From Paludibacter sp. (GTDB lineage Bacteria; Bacteroidota; Bacteroidia; Bacteroidales; Paludibacteraceae), in the NCBI GenBank assembly GCA_017882285.1, contig JADGPS010000033.1, forward strand, positions 1 through 35,466: a DNA stretch of 35,466 nt, read 5' to 3'. Below are positions 15,121-21,272 of the stretch, piece by piece. The notes beneath the pieces are model-generated. The model worked only from the letters and a program-made list of their open reading frames with translations, searched no databases and was not told where the DNA came from. A program made the position numbers and the translations under genes. Each line of letters opens with the position of its first letter. The stretch's first letter is position 1.

Positions 15121-15166
15121 AAAAAAACAAACTTAAAGCCAAGATATTTGCTTATAAGTTTGTTTT
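15121..15166 (-). terminator. Terminator or attenuator upstream of rng
   Basis: On the minus strand a perfect 12-bp stem, AAAACAAACTTA / TAAGTTTGTTTT, with a 19-nt loop runs into seven T residues. It follows the small basic protein gene by about 30 nt and precedes the rng ATG by 37 nt. No -7 box is visible between it and rng, so rng expression may depend on readthrough. This is an inference. Confidence 0.65.
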
Positions 15167-15196
15167 CTTTGACTTTAAAGATAAAGACCTTAAGAC

Positions 15197-15286
15197 TTAT
15201 TTCTTTTTATGTCTATTTTTTCTTAGTCTTTTTTTACGCTTATGCGTTGACATTTTATGTCTTTTTCTTTTTTTACCGCTTGGCAT
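15197..15286 (-). CDS. 29-aa basic AURKAIP1/COX24 (mS38-like) protein
   Basis: A complete reading frame of 30 codons runs from ATG at 15286 to TAA at 15197. Its product starts MPSGKKRKRHKMSTHKRKKR and is mostly Lys and Arg. It matches my memory of the tiny Bacteroidota protein annotated as AURKAIP1/COX24-domain, related to the C-terminus of mitochondrial ribosomal protein mS38. It is probably a ribosome-associated protein that binds rRNA. It lies 26 nt after HU on the same strand, and this HU - small protein - RNase G order is one I associate with Bacteroidota genomes. The sequence strongly supports a real gene despite its size. Confidence 0.85.
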   Translation of the reverse strand: MPSGKKRKRHKMSTHKRKKRLRKNRHKKK

Positions 15287-15312
15287 CTGAATAAATTTGT
15301 TTTATGAGAAAA

Positions 15313-15585
15313 TTATTTTACTACGCTCACGAAAGTTTTAGCTGGTTTGAACGAAGGAATGTTGTGAGCAGGAATAATGATTGTTGTGTTTTTAGAAATG
15401 TTACGAGCAGTTTTTTCAGCACGTTGTTTGATAACAAAGCTGCCAAAACCTCTTAAATACACGTTGTCATTTTTAGAAAGAGAAACTTTTACAGTTTCCA
15501 TAAAAGCTTCTACAGTTGTTAATACAGTGACTTTGTCAATGCCTGTATTTTTAGCAATTTCGTTTACGATGTCTGCCTTAGTCAT
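15313..15585 (-). CDS. HU-family DNA-binding protein
   Basis: This 90-residue nucleoid protein bends and compacts DNA as a dimer. It has the helical N-terminus starting MTKADIVNEIAKNTG, the core GFGSFVIKQRAEKTARN leading into the DNA-binding beta arm, and the IPAHNIPSFKPAKT region with the intercalating proline context. Length is exactly that of HU/IHF proteins. It is the first gene of a leftward group with the 29-aa basic protein. A good -7 box (TATATTTG) lies 65 bp upstream of its start. Confidence 0.93.
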   Translation of the reverse strand: MTKADIVNEIAKNTGIDKVTVLTTVEAFMETVKVSLSKNDNVYLRGFGSFVIKQRAEKTARNISKNTTIIIPAHNIPSFKPAKTFVSVVK

Positions 15586-15649
15586 TTTAGTAATTTTTTA
15601 TAAGTTAGTTAATTGAAGAATGATTCCTTTTTTTTATTCAAACGAACTG

Positions 15650-15657
15650 CAAATATA
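15650..15657 (-). promoter_or_regulatory. Candidate HU promoter -7 box
   Basis: The minus strand reads TATATTTGC, a perfect TAnnTTTG match. It predicts a transcript starting near 15643 with a leader of about 58 nt. The nearest TTG upstream is 23 bp away, farther than usual, so the -33 element is uncertain. Confidence 0.5.
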
Positions 15658-15718
15658 TTGCTTTTATTCTGATTAAAAAACAATTGCAGTCTTTTTTTTT
15701 TCAAAAAAGTTGATTTTA

Positions 15719-16822
15719 TTATTTTTTATCACCTTTTTCATTCAATAATTTCTCCATTTCGGGAATACTCAGATTTTTGCCTATTATTTTACCGCTTTTA
15801 TCAATCAGAACCGTACTTGGAATTGAATTTACTGCATAAGCTCTGGAACCTTCACACTTCCTCCCTTTTAAATCAGATACCAGTTTCCATTCAATTTTAT
15901 TGGTAGAAACTGCTCCGATCCATGCTTCTTTACTGTCATCGAGTGAAACTCCTAATATTTCCAGTTTTGTTCCTTTATATTTTGCATAAAATGCTTGAAG
16001 TTCCGGCAAAAATTGCATACAAGTACCACACCAAGAAGCCCAAAAATCAACTAAAACATAATCGGTTTTTCCAACCAAGTCCGACAAAGCCAATGTCCCG
16101 CCAGTTAAAGTCGGTAGTTTAAAATCGGTAAACTGTTGTCCGACTGCAACTTTCTTTTCAACTTCCATATCAGCCATTATTTCCTGAATTCGTTTTACAT
16201 TTTTTGTTTCTGCATTCATCAAACCAATAATTGCTTCCTTTTCAGCAAGGTTCATTCCATAAAACGAATTCATGAATACATGAGTACCAACCAACGTATT
16301 CACATGCTCAGTCGAGAATTTTTTGTCAATGCTCACTTCTTCCTGGTTTAGTTTGTCCATTTCCTTGGCAAACGCCATTTCCTGTTCAGGGGTTTTCACA
16401 CTGTCTTTATGAGTTTTATTAAAAGTTTCTACTTTCATATTGAATGCGTTTTTCTCATCCTGATAAATCTGAAACACATTATTTTGCTCAGTTCCTTTAA
16501 AAACCATAAATCCGGTAGTATCAATTACAACTGTTATTTTACCGTTTTCAAGTATAAATGCCTGACGGACTTTATTATTAGTCGGATAAACATAAGCAAG
16601 ATAAGCGATTTTAGCGGTATCAGCTATACCTTTAAAACTGAATTTACCGTTTTCAATAACTGCACTATCCAACACTATCCATTCGCGATTAACGCGTTCT
16701 TTAATAAAAATGGATTTTCCATTCAACGCTTTATTATCAACTGTACCGTTAATTGTAAAGTCTGAATTTTTACAAGACCACACGCAAAGCGCTACAAATA
16801 AAATCAATAGGATTTTTTTCAT
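15719..16822 (-). CDS. TlpA-like thiol-disulfide oxidoreductase lipoprotein
   Basis: This is a 367-residue lipoprotein with signal peptide and lipobox ending at Cys17 (VWSC). It has an N-terminal beta-rich domain of the DUF4369 type (about 20-110), a helical linker, and a C-terminal TlpA/AhpC-type thioredoxin domain (about 225-362). The active site is WCGTC (Cys265, Cys268). Thr replaces the Pro usual before the second cysteine in WCGPC or WCxPC motifs. The cis-proline loop NSIPSTVLID is present. It probably acts on protein disulfides in the periplasm or at the cell surface. Substrate is unknown. It is transcribed alone, divergently from mutY. Confidence 0.88.
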   Translation of the reverse strand: MKKILLILFVALCVWSCKNSDFTINGTVDNKALNGKSIFIKERVNREWIVLDSAVIENGKFSFKGIADTAKIAYLAYVYPTNNKVRQAFILENGKITVVIDTTGFMVFKGTEQNNVFQIYQDEKNAFNMKVETFNKTHKDSVKTPEQEMAFAKEMDKLNQEEVSIDKKFSTEHVNTLVGTHVFMNSFYGMNLAEKEAIIGLMNAETKNVKRIQEIMADMEVEKKVAVGQQFTDFKLPTLTGGTLALSDLVGKTDYVLVDFWASWCGTCMQFLPELQAFYAKYKGTKLEILGVSLDDSKEAWIGAVSTNKIEWKLVSDLKGRKCEGSRAYAVNSIPSTVLIDKSGKIIGKNLSIPEMEKLLNEKGDKK

Positions 16823-16852
16823 AATATTATTGGTGTTTTAATGAATTGAATT

Positions 16853-16882
16853 TTGGAGGTTGGGTTGAAGAGCTTACCTTTG
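16853..16882 (+). promoter_or_regulatory. mutY promoter
   Basis: TTTG at 16853-16856 and TACCTTTG at 16875-16882 are separated by 18 bp, a near-ideal Bacteroidetes -33/-7 pair. Transcription would start near 16889, about 65 nt before the mutY ATG. It is the best promoter in the window. Confidence 0.7.
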
Positions 16883-16886
16883 CCTG

Positions 16887-16919
16887 CAAAGATGCGAATA
16901 ATTTCATTATTAAGCAATT
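16887..16919 (-). promoter_or_regulatory. Candidate promoter of the TlpA-like gene
   Basis: On the minus strand ATTG (16916-16919) and CATCTTTG (16887-16894, one mismatch to TAnnTTTG) are spaced 21 bp. The box nearly touches the divergent mutY promoter, so the two genes probably share a compact control region. Confidence 0.4.
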
Positions 16920-16953
16920 AATAATTGGTATTTTTATACAAAATTTAATTTAA

Positions 16954-18036
16954 ATGGAAAATCCAAACACATATATATACATTTCCAACATTCTAACGAG
17001 CTGGTATCAGGCAAATAAACGCGATTTACCATGGCGTAGTATTTCCGATCCGTATAAAATATGGATTTCAGAAATTATTCTCCAACAAACCCGAGTGAAT
17101 CAGGGATTAGATTATTACCTGAGATTTGTTGAGCGATTTTCGGGTGTCAAGGAACTGGCGGAAGCAAATGAAGATGAAGTGCTCAAATACTGGCAGGGAT
17201 TGGGTTATTATTCGCGTGCCCGAAATTTACATAAAGCATCACTTCAAATTTCAACAAAATTTGAAGGTAATTTTCCTCAAAACCATAGCGCTGTGCTTCA
17301 ACTTTCAGGAATTGGCGATTATACGGCAGCTGCCATCTGTTCATTTGCCTATAATCAACCTTATGCCGTAGTTGATGGAAATGTATATCGGGTCTTATCT
17401 CGATTATTCGGAATAGAAACCCCGATTGACAGTAGTAAAGGGAAAAAGGAATTTGCAGAAATTGCACAGCATTTACTTCCGAAAAGTGAATCCGGATTAC
17501 ATAACCAAGCCATTATGGAATTTGGAGCATTACAGTGTATCCCTGCTTCACCTGATTGTAATAATTGTCCGTTAAAGTCAGTATGTCAGGCATTTGAATT
17601 AAATCTGGTTACTATTTTGCCGATAAAATTACAGAAAACAAAAGTTTCCAACCGTTATTTCAATTATCTTTTTATCAAATACAATGACGAAACTTTTTTG
17701 CAAAAAAGAATTGCTAAAGATGTTTGGCAGAATTTATATGAATTTCCTTTAATTGAATCTGATCAATTAGTTGAAATAACGGATTTAATTGAATCAGAAA
17801 AATTTAAAAATCTTTTTCAAGGAATTAGTCAGGTTGAAATTATAAAAAAATCAAACCCGATGAAACATATTCTGACTCATCGGGTGATTTTTGCTCAATT
17901 TATAACTGTAACTGTTTCAGAATTAAACAATAAACTCCAAAAATTAGTTCAAATTCCATTGAATGAAATCGACAGGTTTGCAGTTTCAAGATTAATGGAA
18001 TTATTTCTTGAAAGCTTGATTAAATCTAATTCTTAG
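16954..18036 (+). CDS. mutY: A/G-specific adenine glycosylase
   Basis: MutY removes adenine mispaired with 8-oxoguanine. The 360-residue protein has LPWR and SEIILQQTRV with catalytic Glu40, the helix-hairpin-helix LSGIGDYTAAAI (117-128), and catalytic Asp141 in VVDGNVYRVLSR. The 4Fe-4S ligands are Cys195, Cys202, Cys205 and Cys211 in the C-x6-C-x2-C-x5-C pattern. The C-terminal half is the NUDIX-like 8-oxoG recognition domain, including HILTHRVIF. It is complete and of normal length. Its last 11 bp overlap the end of the convergent thioredoxin gene. Confidence 0.97.
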   Translation: MENPNTYIYISNILTSWYQANKRDLPWRSISDPYKIWISEIILQQTRVNQGLDYYLRFVERFSGVKELAEANEDEVLKYWQGLGYYSRARNLHKASLQISTKFEGNFPQNHSAVLQLSGIGDYTAAAICSFAYNQPYAVVDGNVYRVLSRLFGIETPIDSSKGKKEFAEIAQHLLPKSESGLHNQAIMEFGALQCIPASPDCNNCPLKSVCQAFELNLVTILPIKLQKTKVSNRYFNYLFIKYNDETFLQKRIAKDVWQNLYEFPLIESDQLVEITDLIESEKFKNLFQGISQVEIIKKSNPMKHILTHRVIFAQFITVTVSELNNKLQKLVQIPLNEIDRFAVSRLMELFLESLIKSNS

Positions 18037-18463
18037 TGAAAAAATACTTCATTACCATTTTCTCAAGATCTACATATTCCTGATATCCCAATTCCGTTTT
18101 ATAACCGGTCGTGCTTCCGATAAAAACTAAGGTCGGCATTGCATTCACATTAAAACGCCGAGCTAATTCAGGTTCTTTATCCACGTCAATTTCATATATT
18201 ATCAATTTCCCGTTATACTTTTCCTGAATGGCTTGGAGATGGGGTGCCAACATTTTACAAGGTTTACACCACGTGGCATAGAAATCCAAAATGATAGGTG
18301 TTTTACCCACCCTTTTAAACGTTTTGTCCGTATCAAAATTCCAAACTTTTTGTTTAAAGCTCTTCAAATTTAATTCTACAATTTCCACTTTCGCAGGTTT
18401 TTGTGCCACAGCCACATAACTTGCTATGAAACAAAACAGTAACAGTTGAATTGTCTTTTTCAT
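18026..18463 (-). CDS. Periplasmic thioredoxin-family protein
   Basis: This 145-residue secreted thioredoxin has a signal peptide of about 20 residues (to VAVA-Q), the active site TWCKPCK (Cys66, Cys69), and the cis-Pro loop NAMPTLVF. The CKPC motif and thioredoxin fold without insertions fit a DsbD- or TlpA-dependent reductase role in the periplasm. The fold and location are clear, but the substrate is not. Its ATG overlaps the stop codon of the upstream lipoprotein gene by 4 bp (ATGA), which points to translational coupling. Its 3' end overlaps mutY by 11 bp. Confidence 0.9.
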   Translation of the reverse strand: MKKTIQLLLFCFIASYVAVAQKPAKVEIVELNLKSFKQKVWNFDTDKTFKRVGKTPIILDFYATWCKPCKMLAPHLQAIQEKYNGKLIIYEIDVDKEPELARRFNVNAMPTLVFIGSTTGYKTELGYQEYVDLEKMVMKYFFTKN

Positions 18464-19308
18464 TTTCCTGATTTTATTTTATTTTTACTTCTGTTTATTT
18501 GTTCTATTCTAAAACTCGCTTTCTTTATTTCTTTTTGAAGTTGCACTACATCTTTCTTCACTTTCCACAAATGATAGGTTTCGACAATCGCTTTTCTATC
18601 TGCATCTGACAAATAATAAATGTAAGACTTTTTCCCATGTAAAGTTACCTTAATTTGTTTAGCGGTGGATTGGGTTATAAATGCTATAACACCTTTGTCT
18701 GCTTGATTTTTAAATGTTACTGCTTCGAAATGTAAACTGCCATCGTCGAAACCGTGATAATTCGGATCTGAAGAACTTATCGTATCAGTGTGTGCAAATA
18801 AATCATTTGAAGACACTTCAATTGAACCATGCTCTATTTTCCCGCCACAATAATTGCTAATCAAATAAAAATCAGCATTTTCATCCACGTACGTTTTCAA
18901 GTAAGTTCGATTGGCATTGTTTTCAGTTTGTTGTGTTTTATAAACGTAATTGCCTATTTCCTGGTATTTTTCGTTTTTTTCAAATCGGAAATTCTTTTGA
19001 ATTGAATCCATTTCATGAATTTTTCCGGGCAAAATACTGTCGCAATAAACCTGTGAACGGGCACTTTCGCGCCGAATTATAGTATCTTCCAACGCTGCTG
19101 CAATTCTACGTTTTTCCACTAGCATTGGAAAGCGTTTATGAATGCTGTCAATTTCAATTTTGGCGGAGTTTAATGAATTCTGATCAATTAACATCTGAAT
19201 ATCTGCAAGAAGTTTATCTGCCTGTTTTTCTTGTGCATGACGAGAATCACACGAAAACAGACTTATCGCTAAAATTAAATTAAAAGTTATTTTTAAAATT
19301 TTATTCAT
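18460..19308 (-). CDS. Lipoprotein of unknown function
   Basis: This 282-residue protein has a signal peptide and lipobox ending at Cys20 (LFSC). After it, residues 25-60 look like a helical hairpin (DSIHKRFP), as in TPR-like Bacteroidetes lipoproteins. A middle beta-rich region (about 115-235) contains a YCGGKIEHGS segment, and the C-terminus (about 240-282) is a Lys/Glu-rich helix likely to form a coiled coil. I do not recognise a named family. Coupling by a 4-bp overlap to a periplasmic thioredoxin suggests a shared envelope role. The two internal cysteines (near residues 88 and 154) could be its substrate site, which is speculation. Confidence 0.8.
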   Translation of the reverse strand: MNKILKITFNLILAISLFSCDSRHAQEKQADKLLADIQMLIDQNSLNSAKIEIDSIHKRFPMLVEKRRIAAALEDTIIRRESARSQVYCDSILPGKIHEMDSIQKNFRFEKNEKYQEIGNYVYKTQQTENNANRTYLKTYVDENADFYLISNYCGGKIEHGSIEVSSNDLFAHTDTISSSDPNYHGFDDGSLHFEAVTFKNQADKGVIAFITQSTAKQIKVTLHGKKSYIYYLSDADRKAIVETYHLWKVKKDVVQLQKEIKKASFRIEQINRSKNKIKSGK

Positions 19309-19405
19309 TTTGTTTTTCTAAAAATAGGATTAAAATTGATTTCAAGTATAATTTCAAATTTAAACTCACAAAACGGTTTTATAGTATTAATTTCATATCA
19401 TTTTG

Positions 19406-19437
19406 CAAATTTACTTCAAATATTCAGAAATACCAAT
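19406..19437 (-). promoter_or_regulatory. Candidate promoter of lipoprotein-thioredoxin operon
   Basis: On the minus strand ATTG (19434-19437) and TAAATTTG (19406-19413) are spaced 20 bp, a good -33/-7 pair for Bacteroidetes. Transcription would start near 19399, about 90 nt before the lipoprotein start codon. Confidence 0.5.
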
Positions 19438-19595
19438 AAATATAGAATTTTGGAATTCAAAAGTATTTTTAGTTATGAAAAATATAAATAATCTCAAGTA
19501 ACTTTATTAAAATATTTAAAAAAGTGAAATTTAAAAAAAACACATGATTTTGAAAGCAATTTTATTAACTCAATGTATATATACTATATTTTGCT

Positions 19596-19603
19596 TATCT
19601 TTG
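19596..19603 (+). promoter_or_regulatory. Candidate promoter of the polysaccharide export operon
   Basis: TATCTTTG is a perfect TAnnTTTG -7 box. It predicts a start near 19610 and a leader of about 22 nt before the first export gene. No good -33 TTTG is visible at 18-20 bp, only AATG. Confidence 0.5.
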
Positions 19604-19631
19604 TTTCAAATTTCTCAAAAAATTCCTACCA

Positions 19632-20432
19632 ATGCGAATCTCAATTTATAGGTTATTATTCCTTTTGATGTTAGTTATACAGTTGACTTCATGTATCACT
19701 ACATATCAAACAAATTATTTACAAACTCAAAAAAAAATTACTTCTACCTATAATGATACATTTTCTTATCAGGATTACCGATTAAAAGAAGGTGACAGAC
19801 TATATGTTCAGGTTTATTCTACTGATGATAAAACAAATATACTTTTTAACGGATCGACGAATTCCGGATCTCAAATTATGTCAAATTCCAATGGGTCAAA
19901 TGACAACTTAGATTTATATTCTTATTTGGTTCAAACTAATGGCAGCATTACTTTTCCAATAGTTGGAGAAATCTATGTTAAAAACAAAACGATACGCAAA
20001 ACTAAGGAAATAATTGAAAATGCTATTAAGCCAATTCTAAAAATAAATTCTGTTGATGTTCGTATGGTTGGACGAACTTTTAGTATAATTGGATCAGGTA
20101 AATCAGGTCGTTTCTCATTTCCTAGAGAAAAGGTTAATATTTATCAGGCATTAGCAATGGCCGGTGATTTAGGATTATACACCGACCGAAGTAAAATAAA
20201 GATTTTACGTGCTACTGAAAAAGGGAACGTTATAAAAACATTTGATGTTAGAAACGTAAATATAATTAATTCAGAATTTTATTACCTTGAGCCGGATGAT
20301 ATTATTTTCCTTCAACCATTAAATCAACAATTTTTCAGGGCTACTACCTTTTGGACAACCCTTTCCACAGTCATCACAACTGTTTCGCTTGGAGTCGGTA
20401 TATATTCTTTAATTATGCCTCGTCCTAAATAG
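19632..20432 (+). CDS. Wza-like polysaccharide export lipoprotein (first copy)
   Basis: This 266-residue outer-membrane lipoprotein has its lipobox at Cys21 (QLTSC). It has the Poly_export domain starting at DYRLKEGDRLYVQVYS (about 49-64) and an SLBB-like region with GRTFSIIGSGKSG and IYQALAMAGDLG. A C-terminal hydrophobic helix (about 240-262) could cross the outer membrane. Such proteins form the ring through which capsule or exopolysaccharide leaves the cell, in partnership with a Wzc-type co-polymerase. That partner is encoded two genes downstream. It opens the cluster and has its own candidate promoter. Confidence 0.9.
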   Translation: MRISIYRLLFLLMLVIQLTSCITTYQTNYLQTQKKITSTYNDTFSYQDYRLKEGDRLYVQVYSTDDKTNILFNGSTNSGSQIMSNSNGSNDNLDLYSYLVQTNGSITFPIVGEIYVKNKTIRKTKEIIENAIKPILKINSVDVRMVGRTFSIIGSGKSGRFSFPREKVNIYQALAMAGDLGLYTDRSKIKILRATEKGNVIKTFDVRNVNIINSEFYYLEPDDIIFLQPLNQQFFRATTFWTTLSTVITTVSLGVGIYSLIMPRPK

Positions 20433-20479
20433 TCTGAAATTATATAAAATTTCTGTTATAATCTGTTTATTAATGATTT

Positions 20480-21223
20480 ATGAAAAATATAATTAGAATA
20501 TTTGTACTTTTTATAGTGTTAATTTCACTATCATCGTGTTATAATTATAAAAGTTTACAATTATTACAAGAAGAACACTCATCACCGGTTTATAACAAAT
20601 CAAATTACTCCGACTATCGAATTCAGGTAAATGATGAAATAATATATCGACTCATCACTTCGGATGAGACCATTTCGAAATTGATTTCGCCTCAAACCGG
20701 CGGATCAAGTCAAAATATGATGTCTTATCGGGTATATAAAGATAGTACAATTGATTTACCTTTTATTTCGCATATACCGATTGCCGGACTTACAATATCT
20801 GAAGCTACAAAAGTAATTGAAAATCGATTTAAAGAAATAATTCCTGATGCCGTAGTTAAATTGAGCCTTTCCAATAAAACATTTACAATTTTCGGAGATG
20901 CTGGTTCCGGTATTTTCCCAATTTACAAGGAAAAGTTGACTATTTTTCAAGCATTGTCAATGTCAGGTGATTTTAATGAAACGAGTGATAGAAAGCATAT
21001 TCGAATTATTCGAGACACTGAAAAAGGAACTCAGATTTTGGAATTTGACATTCGACCAAAAAGCATTATAGACTCAAAATATTATTACATTTATCCGAAT
21101 GATATTATTTATATTCAACGTGATTTTTCGAGTTTCTACAAAGTTAATAGTTATTCGGCTCTTTTAGGAGTATTCTCTTTTTCATTGTCTTTATTATTTA
21201 GCGTTTTAACGTATACAAAATAA
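20480..21223 (+). CDS. Wza-like polysaccharide export lipoprotein (second copy)
   Basis: This 247-residue lipoprotein (lipobox Cys20, LSSC) is a tandem paralogue of the preceding gene. It has the same layout: SDYRIQVNDEIIYRL at about 43-57, KTFTIFGDAGSG, IFQALSMSGDFN and DTEKGTQILEFDIR, then a hydrophobic C-terminal helix (about 224-243). The two align along their whole length but have diverged well beyond recent duplication. The pair could form a mixed ring or serve alternative glycans. The gene lies 47 bp after its paralogue and 49 bp before the Wzc-like gene. Confidence 0.88.
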   Translation: MKNIIRIFVLFIVLISLSSCYNYKSLQLLQEEHSSPVYNKSNYSDYRIQVNDEIIYRLITSDETISKLISPQTGGSSQNMMSYRVYKDSTIDLPFISHIPIAGLTISEATKVIENRFKEIIPDAVVKLSLSNKTFTIFGDAGSGIFPIYKEKLTIFQALSMSGDFNETSDRKHIRIIRDTEKGTQILEFDIRPKSIIDSKYYYIYPNDIIYIQRDFSSFYKVNSYSALLGVFSFSLSLLFSVLTYTK

Positions 21224-21272
21224 AAGAAATTAAAAAATAGATTTATTATCTGATTTAAAATAAAGAGAAAAC

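Larger units (their letters stand above)
19309..19631. other. Divergent intergenic control region
   Basis: This 323-bp AT-rich gap lies between the leftward lipoprotein gene and the rightward export cluster. It holds one candidate promoter for each direction (19406-19437 minus, 19596-19603 plus). I see no small gene, no transcription antiterminator gene of the UpxY type and no invertible-promoter repeats of the kind found at some Bacteroides capsule loci. Confidence 0.6.

Noticed and set aside
15097-15294. Rightward 65-codon frame over the HU-rng gap
   Set aside because: It is the complement of the Lys/Arg-rich small protein gene, which makes a spurious Phe/Leu/Tyr-rich hydrophobic frame.
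19309-19631. Invertible promoter or UpxY antiterminator gene as at Bacteroides capsule loci
   Set aside because: No flanking inverted repeats around the promoter and no coding frame for a NusG-like protein were found.
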